DNA from: Diphasiastrum complanatum
Taxonomy: Eukaryota; Streptophyta; Lycopodiopsida; Lycopodiales; Lycopodiaceae
Direction of reading: 5' to 3'
Assembly: GCA_029204225.1 (NCBI GenBank)
Contig: CM055106.1
Location: forward strand, 8,916,274-8,980,273
Length of the DNA: 64,000 bases
This document shows positions 52,873-62,937 of this stretch, piece after piece (positions within the stretch are counted from its first letter, which is position 1; each line of letters starts with the position of its first letter). Position numbers and translations under genes: made by a program. The notes beneath the pieces are model-generated. The model saw only the letters and a program-made list of their open reading frames with translations, made no database searches and had not been told where the DNA came from.

Positions 52873-52876
52873 AAAA
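52872..52876. other. left target-site duplication TAAAA
   Basis: Five bases directly before the 5' LTR, identical to 59307-59311 directly after the 3' LTR. This defines the exact insertion site of the young copia. Confidence 0.95.
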
Positions 52877-53531
52877 TGTGAAAATTGTCAACATTTCCTA
52901 GCTAGTTTGAGGCCTAAATTGGCTAAAATTGTAAATAGTTTTGGTTCTGGAGTTTCACACGTGTGAACCAGGCCACAATGTTTTTATTTACTGTATTTTT
53001 TCAGTATGATGAAGTGTCAAACTTCATACCCTTCAAAATGAGACCATTTTGATGTATTTTGGTCATATAAGCCATTTTTAGCTATTTTTCCTATATAGGG
53101 AATATCTAGGGTCAAGTACCTTCTAGAGAGAGGAGAGAGAGTCATCTTCCTCATCCATAAATAGTAGGGAAGTCGTGGAAAACAGGTTGGAGAAACCTTT
53201 TGTATGCTTCATTGAGATCAATAGATCATTGTCATTGTTTCTTCCTCCATTGAGAGCATTGTTGTGTGTATTGTCTTCAAGCTATTGTGTATGATCTTAG
53301 GTGCTTTCCAAAAGTGGTAGGCTGATGTATTATGGACTGTATAATGTTATTTTGGGCCGCACTTGATGTTTATGGAAGTTTCCATTTGTGATAAATGCTT
53401 TTTGATCAAGTTCTTTGCATTCTAGGTAGCATAGAATGTGTTGCCAATTCCTAGCTTATGTAGTTTGGAGTGCAAGCATTCAAGCCAATGATCTTGGAGT
53501 TTAGATCCACTTAGGATCTGTATTTTTCACA
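52877..53531 (+). mobile_element. 5' LTR (655 bp) of a young full-length copia element
   Basis: Starts TGTGAAAATTGTC and ends TTTTTCACA. By direct comparison it has the same length as the 3' LTR (58652-59306) and differs at a single base (T here, C in the 3' copy, about 53347). It contains the palindrome TTTCACACGTGTGAA at about 52953. A plausible TATA region (CTATATAGGG) lies near 53091. Confidence 0.97.
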
Positions 53532-53543
53532 TGGTATCAGAGC
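53532..53543 (+). promoter_or_regulatory. minus-strand primer-binding site (tRNA-iMet)
   Basis: TGGTATCAGAGC directly abuts the 5' LTR and is complementary to the 3' end of plant initiator methionine tRNA, the usual copia primer. Confidence 0.95.
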
Positions 53544-54703
53544 TGGTTGGCTTCTATTTACAGTAAGTATTCCATTTTTGGTGATATTTGGATGTTTGAT
53601 CAAGTTCTAGCATGATTTTGCATTGCTTTGTTGATCAAATCTTACTAACCTTTGTTTTGTGAGTTGAACTTGTGGATCAAAAGCATATTTCAGGTCTATT
53701 GAAGATCAGAGGCTGAAAAGAAACTATTTTGGATCAGATCATAACACCTAATCATTTGTGATTGTGAGGCTTGTGCATATTCAATACTAACAATGTTCTT
53801 TTCAATCCTATTGTTGACAATCTCCATTCTTGGATGAACACTCTCCTTAAGTGGATGAAACTTCTCCTTAAGTGGATGACAAATGCTCTTTTGAGTGAGT
53901 TGTAATTCTCCTAAAGGCTGAGCAAAGCTCCCATTTGGATGAAAGATCCCCTTTTTTGGGTGAACATATTGTAAGCTCCATTGTGAAGAGCATATTGTAA
54001 AGATTGTCATCAATTTTGGCATAAATTTTGGTGTACTTTGTTGAGCATGTAAGTAACTCTCCTTATGTAATTTGATTGGAGCATTTGCTGGAAGGTGTTA
54101 ACCATTATGCAAGTGTGTTTTCAGGTTCTTAACAGGTTGAGGAACATTCTCATGTGAAGTGATCTTAGATCTACATCTAAACACCAAGATTTGACAAGAT
54201 AGTGAAGCTAGTCTTGTGATTCACTAAGTGTGCTCATTCATTCACCTCTAAATCTTGTATTTATCACTTGATGGAGTTTATAAACTTTTAGAAGTGTGGT
54301 TTACATGTGGTTTTACAGGTTGAATCAATATCTTAGTGTGTTGATCATATGTTGATCAAGTTTGTTCATTACTAGGTAATCTTGGCATCCTAGTTTTGGG
54401 TATTTTCTAAGAATGCAAGTAACTCTTCACACCATAACTTGATTTGGTCACTTGCTGGAAAGTTTGAGAGCTTAAGCAAGAGTGTGTTCAGGTTGGTTTG
54501 ATTTTGTAATCCATTCTTAGTGTGTGCAAAGTGTTGCATGTGTTTCAATCTTCCTTTCTATGCTTGGAAACCATCTAGGTTCAAGATAGAAGTGTTTTAG
54601 GGTCCTAAATCTTCATAGATCTCTTTATCTATCATTTGTTGAGAGAAAAGTGAGTGCTAAGTGCTTTAGGACAGAACCTAAAAGTTGAAGAAACATTAGA
54701 ATC
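53544..54703 (+). other. long untranslated leader of the young copia
   Basis: 1160 bp between primer site and gag ATG without a long frame. It holds internal repeats: CTCCTTAAGTGGATGA twice near 53840-53880, and an approximately 80-bp imperfect repeat (AAGTAACTCT... CTTGCTGGAAAG-like) at about 54050 and 54415. Packaging or dimerisation signals would be expected here, but none can be named. Confidence 0.7.
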
Positions 54704-55450
54704 ATGGCTTCCAATGGTGGGATCATGCTAGAGTCTAGTGAAAGGTTGAGTTCATCAAACTACTCTACTTGGAAAGTGAGGATGGAGTCCTTACTTGAGT
54801 TGAATGAACTCATGGACATAGTTGCAGAAATTGAAGAGAGACCTCTCACACTTCAAGAGCAACAAAGGTTTGATAAGAAGGCCAAAAGGGCTCTTCATAT
54901 CATTAAAATGAATGTTACAAATGAACTTCTCAAGGAAGTTGGAAAGTGTCAAAGTGCAAGTGAGGCATGGAATGCCTTAAAGAAGCTCTTTGAATCAAAG
55001 TCCACATCTAGGGTATTGACCCTAAGGAGACAAATATTTTCTAGTAGGCAAAGAGAGGGTGAAAGTGCTCATGCATTTATCTTGAGAGTTAAGTCCCTAA
55101 GTGATGATTTAGCATGCATTGATGAGAACATAAAAGATGGTGAAATAGTCCAAGTTATGTTGAATGGTTTGCTAAATGAACATGCTAACCTTGTGCAAAG
55201 TTTTGCCATTCAAAGAGTCTTGCCAAGTGTGGTTGACTTGCAAGAAATCTTATTGGCTGAAGAACATAGGTTGCAATCAAAGCTTGATGGTGCATCCTTG
55301 CAAGGTGGAGGTGAAGAGGCTTTCTTCACAAAAGGCAAATTCAAGGGCAAAGGTAAAGGCAAAGGGAAATGGTCCAAAGGTGGTAACTTTGATCATGATG
55401 ATCACTCTTCCTCTTCCTCTTCTACTAAGAACAATAAGTCAAAGTGTTAG
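54704..55450 (+). CDS. copia gag (248 aa), ends at an in-frame TAG
   Basis: The frame starts MASNGGIMLESSERL, then SSSNYSTWKVRMESLL, the usual N-terminus of plant copia gag (UBN2-type). A helical capsid-like region follows (LKKLFESKSTSRVL, FILRVKSLSDDL, VVDLQEILLAEEHRL), then a basic Lys/Gly-rich stretch and a Ser-rich linker. It stops at TAG 55448-55450, one codon before the zinc knuckle CFYCGIKGHFANEC. The pol frame continues in the same register with no further stop until 58480, so a single codon separates gag from pol. The capsid part should be made intact, without its RNA-binding knuckle unless the stop is read through. Confidence 0.93.
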   Translation: MASNGGIMLESSERLSSSNYSTWKVRMESLLELNELMDIVAEIEERPLTLQEQQRFDKKAKRALHIIKMNVTNELLKEVGKCQSASEAWNALKKLFESKSTSRVLTLRRQIFSSRQREGESAHAFILRVKSLSDDLACIDENIKDGEIVQVMLNGLLNEHANLVQSFAIQRVLPSVVDLQEILLAEEHRLQSKLDGASLQGGGEEAFFTKGKFKGKGKGKGKWSKGGNFDHDDHSSSSSSTKNNKSKC

Positions 55451-58400
55451 TGCTTTTATTGTGGGATAAAAGGTCATTTTGCAAATGAATGTTATAAGAA
55501 GAAAAGAGAGCAAGGAGAGAGGCAAGGAAATCTTACAATAGATGAGGAAGAACATAACACATGTGAATCACTTGTTATGACTTCAAGTTTGTTAGCCAAC
55601 ATAGATGATAATGATCCTTGGTGGATTGATAGTGGAGCCTCATCTCACATGACAAGACATAAGGAATACTTTACATCCTTATTGTCTTATGAGGGAGAAG
55701 GTAACATCATCTACACTGCAAATGATGGTCAATGTGACATCAAAGGCATAGGCACTATTCCTATTTCCCTTTCAACAAATAGGAAAGCAAATCTTGAAAA
55801 TGTTTTGTACATTCCTTCAATCACTAAGAATTTGCTTAGTGCAAGTCAAATGATTGACAAAGGACTTGATGTGGAGTTCATTGGAGATGCATGTTTGATA
55901 AGTAAATGTGGATCCTTGATTGCTCAAGGTAGGAGGCATGGTAAACTTTTCAAGCTTGATGCATGTGTGATCTCTAATCATGAAGGATGTATGGCTAGGG
56001 AGCAATTGACAAACCAAGAAGTTTGGCACAAGAGGTTGGGCCATCCCAACTTCAAATCTTTGGAGGTAATGGCAAAGAAAGAGCTTGTTCTTGGTCTCCC
56101 TAAAAGTCTTGTTGCAAACAATAGTGTTTGTGAACATTGTGCCTTGTCCAAATCTCATAGACTTGCTTATTCTAGATCTACTTCTAGATCTAAAGAAGCT
56201 TTTCAACTTGTGCATTCTGATATTCATTCTTCTAGTACAACTAGCAATGGTGGGGCAAAGATGTATGCAACTTTCATTGATGACTTTAGTAGGTATACTT
56301 GGATCTATCTTCTTAAAAGTAAGGATGAAGTGTTTGCTGCATTTGTCAAGTTCAAGAATGAAATGGAAAACCAATTCAATACAAAGATCAAATGCTTAAG
56401 ATCTGATAATGGAGGGGAATACACCTCAAATAGGTTCAAAGACTTTTGTATAGCACATGGGATTAAGAGGGAGATGTCTAGTCCTAGGACTCCACAACAG
56501 AATGGAGTGGCCGAGAGGAAGAATAGAACCCTTTGTGAATGTGCCAAGGCAATGAGACTACATGCTAATCTTGCTAAGTCTTTTTGGGGGGAAGCTTTAG
56601 CATGTGCTAACTATCTATGTAATAGATGGACAAGTGCTTCCTTGGATGGTAAAACTCCTCATGAGGTTCTTTATGGTAGAAGGCCGAGTGTCAAGCATTG
56701 TAGGATCTTTGGATGTACATGTTTTGTCAATATCACACTTGATGATAGAACTAAAGAAGATCCTTCATCAAAGAAGGGTGTGTTTGTTGGCTATAGTGAA
56801 GTAAGCAAGGCTTACAAAGTGTACATTCCTTCTACAAAGAAAGTTGTCATAAGTAGGGATGTCATCTTTCATGAAGAGAATGTTTCCAATGTTGTTGATG
56901 TTGATGTTGATGTGCCTACTAATCATCATGATGTGCAAGATGTCTTGGATGAAGATGGAGATGCCACTCCAAAGCAAACTTCAAGGAAGACTCAAAGGCA
57001 AAGGGCTAAGCCATCAAGGCTAACCTATGATGAAAAAGGAAAGCAAGTGGTGGACAACTCTAACTTTGCTTTTCTTACCTCTTTTGATGAACCAACTTGT
57101 GTAGGTGAAGCAATTCAAAAGAAGGAATGGATCCAAGCCATGGATCATGAGCATCAAGCACTCATCAAAAGCAACACATGGAGGTTGGTAAAGCTTCCAA
57201 AGGACAAGAAGGCAATTGGTTGTAAGTGGATCTTCAAGATCAAGACAAATCAAGATGGATCAATCAACAAGTACAAGGCAAGGTTGGTGGCAAAGGGGTA
57301 TGCTCAAGAATATGGTATTGACTATGATGAGACCTTTGCACCCGTGGCAAAGATGGTAACTATTCGAATCCTAATCTCTCTTGCAACTCTTTATGATTGG
57401 GATATGTGGCAAATGGATGTTACTAATGCCTTCTTGAATGGTGATCTTGAAGAAGATATTTACATGGAGCAACCCGAGGGCTATGTTTCACATGATGAGC
57501 CTAATCATGTGTGCTATCTCCAAAAGAGTTTGTATGGGCTAAAGCAAGCACCAAGGAGTTGGTATGCTAAGCTCAATTCCTTCTTACTTTCTCAAAACTT
57601 TGTTATGAGTGAGTATGATCATTCTCTCTACTTTAGATTGAATGAAAATGATATCACTTTACTTTTGATCTATGTTGATGACATTATCTTAAGTGGTGGT
57701 AACAATCTAGATATAGATGAAATCAAGATGGCACTCAAAAGAGAGTTTGAAATTCAAGATCTTGGTAAACTTCATTATATCTTAGGAATAGAGATTATTA
57801 GAACTTCTAAATCTACATTCATATGTCAAGAAAAGTATGTTAACTCTATTCTAAAAAGGTTTCATATGGAAGATTGTAAAGTTGTTTCTACTCCTATGGA
57901 ATCAAATGTAAAGCTAACTACAAGAAGTAATGAAAGATCCTTCAAGGACATTACTCTCTATAGAAAGCTAATAGGATCTCTTATATGGTTAACCATCACA
58001 AGACCTGATCTAAGCTTTGTGGTTGGTAAACTAAGTCAATTTATGCAAGATCCTAGTGAGGCTCATTGGAAGCTAGGAAAGAGAGTACTTAGATACATCT
58101 CGGGATCTAGAGATTTTGGCATCTTGTATGGAGGTACTACACCTAACCTTTGTGGATTTTCAGATTCAGATTTTGCAGGTGATCAAATGGATAGGAAGTC
58201 AACAAGTGCCTTTGCAATCTATCTTGGAGATGGAGTGGTCTCATGGCTATCAAAGAAGCAACCAACTATCTCTCTATCTTCCACCGAAGCCGAGTACAAG
58301 GCATTAACAACATGCACCAAGGAGATTCTTTGGATCAAGAGGATGTTATTGGATCTTCACTTGCTGGAACCAGAGAAGACTCCAATATACTTTGTGATAA

Positions 58401-58480
58401 CCTTTCAGCCCAAAGCTTGGCAAGCAATCCTGTTTTTCATGCAAGGAGCAAGCACATTGAGATTGCTCACCATTTTGTGA
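55451..58480 (+). CDS. copia pol: zinc knuckle, protease, integrase, reverse transcriptase, partial RNase H
   Basis: This frame is continuous with gag after the TAG. In order: zinc knuckle (55451-55492) and, counting from Met 55577, protease with DSGASSHM (residues 18-25). Pre-integrase HKRLGH...CEHC lies at about 150-190. The integrase core has HSDIHSS (about 212), FIDDFSRYTW, LRSDNGGEY (about 273) and PQQNGVAERKNR (about 305). The GKTPHEVLYGRRPS and FVGYSEVSKAY blocks follow, then reverse transcriptase with GCKWIFKIK, DVTNAFLNGDL (about 613) and IYVDDIILSGG (about 698). RNase H begins with SDSDFAGDQMDRKSTS and STEAEYKAL. At about 58391-58393 one base is missing from a short T run, so the frame leaves RNase H and ends at 58480 with unrelated residues. 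All protease, integrase and reverse transcriptase motifs look intact. Confidence 0.95.
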   Translation, partial: CFYCGIKGHFANECYKKKREQGERQGNLTIDEEEHNTCESLVMTSSLLANIDDNDPWWIDSGASSHMTRHKEYFTSLLSYEGEGNIIYTANDGQCDIKGIGTIPISLSTNRKANLENVLYIPSITKNLLSASQMIDKGLDVEFIGDACLISKCGSLIAQGRRHGKLFKLDACVISNHEGCMAREQLTNQEVWHKRLGHPNFKSLEVMAKKELVLGLPKSLVANNSVCEHCALSKSHRLAYSRSTSRSKEAFQLVHSDIHSSSTTSNGGAKMYATFIDDFSRYTWIYLLKSKDEVFAAFVKFKNEMENQFNTKIKCLRSDNGGEYTSNRFKDFCIAHGIKREMSSPRTPQQNGVAERKNRTLCECAKAMRLHANLAKSFWGEALACANYLCNRWTSASLDGKTPHEVLYGRRPSVKHCRIFGCTCFVNITLDDRTKEDPSSKKGVFVGYSEVSKAYKVYIPSTKKVVISRDVIFHEENVSNVVDVDVDVPTNHHDVQDVLDEDGDATPKQTSRKTQRQRAKPSRLTYDEKGKQVVDNSNFAFLTSFDEPTCVGEAIQKKEWIQAMDHEHQALIKSNTWRLVKLPKDKKAIGCKWIFKIKTNQDGSINKYKARLVAKGYAQEYGIDYDETFAPVAKMVTIRILISLATLYDWDMWQMDVTNAFLNGDLEEDIYMEQPEGYVSHDEPNHVCYLQKSLYGLKQAPRSWYAKLNSFLLSQNFVMSEYDHSLYFRLNENDITLLLIYVDDIILSGGNNLDIDEIKMALKREFEIQDLGKLHYILGIEIIRTSKSTFICQEKYVNSILKRFHMEDCKVVSTPMESNVKLTTRSNERSFKDITLYRKLIGSLIWLTITRPDLSFVVGKLSQFMQDPSEAHWKLGKRVLRYISGSRDFGILYGGTTPNLCGFSDSDFAGDQMDRKSTSAFAIYLGDGVVSWLSKKQPTISLSSTEAEYKALTTCTKEILWIKRMLLDLHLLEPEKTPIYFVITFQPKAWQAILFFMQGASTLRLLTIL

Positions 58481-58656
58481 GAGATCAAGTCATTGCCAAA
58501 GAGGTGGAGCTTCAACATGTCTCTTCAAAGGAGTGTGTGGCTGATATCTTCACCAAACCATTGGGAAAGGACCTATATTTAATGCATAGATCTAATCTTG
58601 GAATGTGCTCAAAGACTATGTTGAAACTAGCATCCAATGTTGAAGAGGGAGTGTGA
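58394..58656 (+). pseudogene. frameshifted C-terminus of copia RNase H
   Basis: The remainder of RNase H is intact in the next frame: CDNLSAQSLASNPVFHARSK, then HIEIAHHFVRDQVI, then VADIFTKPLGKDLY. It ends at TGA 58654-58656. This stop codon lies inside the first five bases of the 3' LTR (TGTGA), an economical overlap. Only the one-base loss near 58391 separates it from the main pol frame. Confidence 0.92.
58642..58651 (+). promoter_or_regulatory. polypurine tract of the young copia
   Basis: GAAGAGGGAG directly before the TG of the 3' LTR; it primes plus-strand DNA synthesis. Confidence 0.9.
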
Positions 58657-59306
58657 AAATTGTCAACATTTCCTAGCTAGTTTGAGGCCTAAATTGGCTA
58701 AAATTGTAAATAGTTTTGGTTCTGGAGTTTCACACGTGTGAACCAGGCCACAATGTTTTTATTTACTGTATTTTTTCAGTATGATGAAGTGTCAAACTTC
58801 ATACCCTTCAAAATGAGACCATTTTGATGTATTTTGGTCATATAAGCCATTTTTAGCTATTTTTCCTATATAGGGAATATCTAGGGTCAAGTACCTTCTA
58901 GAGAGAGGAGAGAGAGTCATCTTCCTCATCCATAAATAGTAGGGAAGTCGTGGAAAACAGGTTGGAGAAACCTTTTGTATGCTTCATTGAGATCAATAGA
59001 TCATTGTCATTGTTTCTTCCTCCATTGAGAGCATTGTTGTGTGTATTGTCTTCAAGCTATTGTGTATGATCTTAGGTGCTTTCCAAAAGTGGTAGGCTGA
59101 TGTATTATGGACTGTATAATGCTATTTTGGGCCGCACTTGATGTTTATGGAAGTTTCCATTTGTGATAAATGCTTTTTGATCAAGTTCTTTGCATTCTAG
59201 GTAGCATAGAATGTGTTGCCAATTCCTAGCTTATGTAGTTTGGAGTGCAAGCATTCAAGCCAATGATCTTGGAGTTTAGATCCACTTAGGATCTGTATTT
59301 TTCACA
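58652..59306 (+). mobile_element. 3' LTR (655 bp) of the young copia
   Basis: Identical to the 5' LTR apart from one substitution. Ends TTTTTCACA and is followed by TAAAA (59307-59311), the second half of the target duplication. Confidence 0.97.
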
Positions 59307-59311
59307 TAAAA

Positions 59312-59730
59312 CTTTTCCCACTCAACAAATTTTCAATCTGTCTGATGCTGCCCTGGCCTTTCCGATGCCTCCAGGATTTTGTCTTTGTTTCCCACTAATA
59401 ACTGTGAGCTCCAAAACCTGCAAAATACATCAAGAAGAATTTCTTCCAGCCGTTTTGGTCTCTCCAAGCTTTCACCTCCTATGAAGGACTTTCTCACTTC
59501 GTTGTCTGTACATCAAGTTGATGTACTTCGAGGTCGGCTGCTGCATCATAAGATAAGAGGGCTCGGATTGATTAATTTTTGACTACTGGACTGAAAGTCT
59601 CATTGTAGTCGACGTTGGGGATATGAGCAAATCCATGTGCTACCAGTCGTGCCTTCCTTTGTTAAATAGCTCCATTGGCATTGTACTTGATCTTAAAGAC
59701 CCATTTGCAATCAAAAGATTGCAGCCATCA
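59312..59730 (-). mobile_element. old copia continued: N-terminal reverse transcriptase
   Basis: At about 59730-59580 the minus strand reads CKWVFKIKYNANGAI, a stop, then KARLVAHGFAHIPNVDYNE, the start of copia reverse transcriptase. Towards 59312 it degenerates past a QLDVQTTK block. Together with 51700-52872 it forms one minus-strand element into which the young copia inserted. Confidence 0.85.
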
Positions 59731-59744
59731 GGAGCATCGACTAA

Positions 59745-60206
59745 TGACCATGTCCAAGACCATCCTTATCAGATACACTTCCTCTAACAACACTTACAAG
59801 CTGTACGACCCCGATACCCAGTAGACTTTGTTCAGCAGGATACAATCTTTATCGAGGATCAGTTTATCAACTTCAAAGGCAAGGATAAAATTTCATGTGA
59901 ACCTTCGATCCCTGCCTCCAACATCTGCCTCCGACACCACAATCTGAGCCTTTGGATCAAGCGTGCCGATAATCGATCAACTACCAAACAACGAGTCAGA
60001 CAAAGATGTTGTTGTTACTCAGCACCCACAAATCCAAGGAATGGATTATCAACCAGCAACACTTCCTCTAAGAAGATCAAGCTGAGTGCGCACATAGCCC
60101 ACAAAGTATACTCCTGAGTCTGCCTATTCTTTAATGTAAGAACTTAGCCAACCAGACTCCGATCTCTGGAGAGAAGCAATGGAAAGAGAGTATTCCTCTC
60201 TGATCA
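59745..60206 (+). mobile_element. copia linker/RT-start fragment, plus orientation
   Basis: Reads NNTYKLYDPDTQ, then a shifted IFIEDQFINFKGK block, a Ser/Thr-rich stretch, and later ELSQPDSDLWREAMEREYSS. The first blocks match the linker of the copia at 32105-35377 (TYKLFDP, FIEDQF), so both belong to one family. Frameshifts and stops are present. Confidence 0.75.
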
Positions 60207-60214
60207 ACTCGAAG

Positions 60215-60352
60215 GTTCTTCTTAGAAGGTTTAGATACTATCCAAACCTCATGTGGTGTTTTGCTTGAAAGGGCCTTTGTCAAAACATCTGTTTTGGATG
60301 TAAACTGCAGCAGAGATAGCTTCAACCCAGAAGCTCTTTGGCAAACATGCAT
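60215..60352 (-). mobile_element. copia integrase-end fragment, inverted relative to its neighbour
   Basis: On the minus strand: TKALSSKTPHEVWIVSKPSK, equivalent to TKGLSDKTPFEVW in the element at 32105. In an intact element this block would sit just upstream of the TYKL(F/Y)DP block on the same strand. Here it is downstream and inverted. Confidence 0.7.
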
Positions 60353-60619
60353 GTTACATACCTATGTAACTAGCAGTACTTTAACCCCTATTTTCCCATT
60401 TAGTATCTGGGGGGCTAATTGGCGAATCACCCTTAGATAAGAGGTACCCTTATGATTAAGTATAGGTGCCTTTAGATTAAGGTACTAGTGTCCTTGGAGA
60501 AGGGCAAGTAGGTGACTATGCCTTGGTCGGAGGTATGGAACCTAGTGAGGTGTTAGGAGGACCCTACCTTGGGTATTGGTCATTCTCCTAAACCTTGGGC
60601 CTCAACCTTGAGCCACAAT

Positions 60620-62930
60620 TACATATGCATAGATATAGCGGTGGTGAAAGCCCGTCATGCCCAAAAACGTCTGTATTCCTTTCACAGTCTTTGGAAATCT
60701 CATATTTTTGATGACTTTGATCTTCGCAGGATCAATGAACAATCCTTCCTTCGAAATGATCTATTCCAAGAGAACTCCTCGGCGCACACAAAAAGTAGAT
60801 TTTTTTGGATTCAAACTGATACCAAACTCATAACATCTTTGAAAGCATTTTTCCAAATAGTCCAAGTGATCATCAGCGTCACCATACAAGCAAAAATCGT
60901 CTAGGAAGATGTTCATGAATCTGTCCAAATAGTCATAGAATGCTTTCGACATGACCTTCCTGAAAAGCTGATGGGGAGTTCTTCAATCTGAATGGCATTA
61001 CCTTATAAGGGTATGCTCCCCATTCCGTGATAAAGGCAGTTTATCCTTGGTCCTCAGCTATTTAAATCTGATTGTAGCCACTGAATCCATCAAGAAAACT
61101 ATATAATTTGTGGCCTACCACTTCCTCCAAATTTTTTTTTGTTAGCGGCAATGGAAAGTGAATCTTAATAGTAAATGAATTCAGTTTGTGGTAATCCACG
61201 CAAACTCGGAGATTACCATTCTTCTTTGGGACAATCATGATAGGGCTTAAGCAATGTGTTTAGTCAATAACGTAGACAAAGACAACTTTTACCAATTTTT
61301 CAATCTCCGTCCTGACTCTTCGGCAGGCTTTGGATTCAGACAATACTGTTGCTGATGAATCGTTCATGCATCAATGGTGACATCAATTGTGTGTTGATAT
61401 ATCTCCTACGGAATCCCTTGTAGTTCATCGTATGACCATGCAAAGACAGCCTTATACTTCTGAAACAATGTGGTTGCGCGCGCAATGAACTTTAGATCAT
61501 TATTAGCTCCGATAGATACATATTGAGGATTATCTTCCATCCCCAGATTGATTTGTATCAGCTTTTCTCAAGATACTTGAGTGGGATGCAACCGTGCGGG
61601 TTCTTCCTTCAACGTTCTAGATTCCTCAATGGCTTCAGAAAAACTTCGTGGCCATTGCTCTATATCTACATCCTCCACTAACACCTGGTTGTGCTCATGG
61701 TCTGATGCAGTTTGGCCAGCTTCGACCCCTTCAGCAGCAAATAAATTGATTACAGTGCACAGATGGGCTTCCCCAACTTGTATGTAGTCAGGAAACAAAT
61801 TGGTCAAATGTAAATCTTCTTTAGAGTCTTCCATCATTAATGTAATTCTTCTAGAGTCTTCCATCATGTAAGTCCTCAACCGTTTCCACGCCCACCGGCC
61901 GCAACGCCAAAGCAAGTCTTCCATGATGGGTTTGCAAGTGAATCTTGTTCCCATCAGCAGGGATAGTGACAACACCGGTTGCCTAGTCATATACTGCTTT
62001 GGCGGCTCGTAGCCAAGGCCTACCTAATAATACTGGATGGACATCTGCCCCTTTTGGTAAGCGTAGCACAACAAAAGTCAACAAAAAGTGCATCAATTTA
62101 ATACTAATTGGAACCTTCTGGAGTTCCCCCAGAGGAGAATCCTGTGTATAATTAGCCATGTGAATGACTAATTGAGTTTTCTGTAAGGGCATGTTGCTTA
62201 CTTACTATATGTGTCTTCAAACATGATATTTATGTTGGCTCCACCTTCAATGTGGACACCGCTAATATCAATGTCTTGAATGGTAATTGCCAATGTTCAA
62301 CAATGTTTGGTTCCGTAGATTGCACAATAGTGTGAACTGCAGTCCTTTCGATAGTTTACACCCAGATAGCTTGGTTTGTATGGACTTCGCCAAATAAGGG
62401 GCAATCTGAATCAATTGATCAACTGTAACCTGAAATTTATAATTGCTCACAAAATTTACAATCTGGTCAGCTAAAATATCAACTAATTCCCAAGAGGAAT
62501 TTGGTCCCTGATATTGTTGGAGTTGGTTTAGCACCTCCTGTGTAAATTTGGCCATGTGACCGACATCCATGTTAGATGTTCAGCTTGTACTTGGCCCCAC
62601 ATCTTCATCATATGCATCCTACCTCATTGTCTGCCCTTTATCCTTGTGTCGGGTAATAGCTTGAAACATGAGGGTTCTTCCACTGTCACAACTTGTACTG
62701 GTGCTTGTTGTTCTGGACCTTGCACCCCTCCTTGATTCGACTGTTGGGTTGGCATCGGATGTCGATCATTAAAGCGATTAGTGACCCGAGGTGGGAGTAA
62801 CCCTCATTCTAAGTTCCCAACGCATTGGCGATGGTACATCACACAGTTGAAAGAGCGATGCCCCAGTTGACTACAAAAATGGTAGACATCTTCTTGATGA
62901 TCCTATCGATAATGAAGTGGTCGCTGGAAC
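60620..62930 (-). mobile_element. Ty3/gypsy remnant (gag zinc finger to reverse transcriptase)
   Basis: In minus-strand order: a zinc-knuckle trace CSQLGHRSFNC (about 62860), a frame at 62570-62268 (MDVGHMAKFTQEVLNQLQQY), and a protease-end block with LTFVVLRLPKGADVHPVLL and GRPWLRAAKAVYD (62192-61983). Next is an acidic linker (61990-61568). Last comes reverse transcriptase, with FMNIFLDDFCLYGD, CFQRCYEFGISLNPKKS and a following GHI-like block (60952-60640). Integrase is missing. Frames are broken throughout. Confidence 0.88.
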
Positions 62931-62937
62931 TTGTGTG

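Noticed and set aside
53532-53543. Methionine tRNA gene suggested by TGGTATCAGAGC sites
   Set aside because: These are primer-binding sites of LTR elements; no cloverleaf surrounds any of them.
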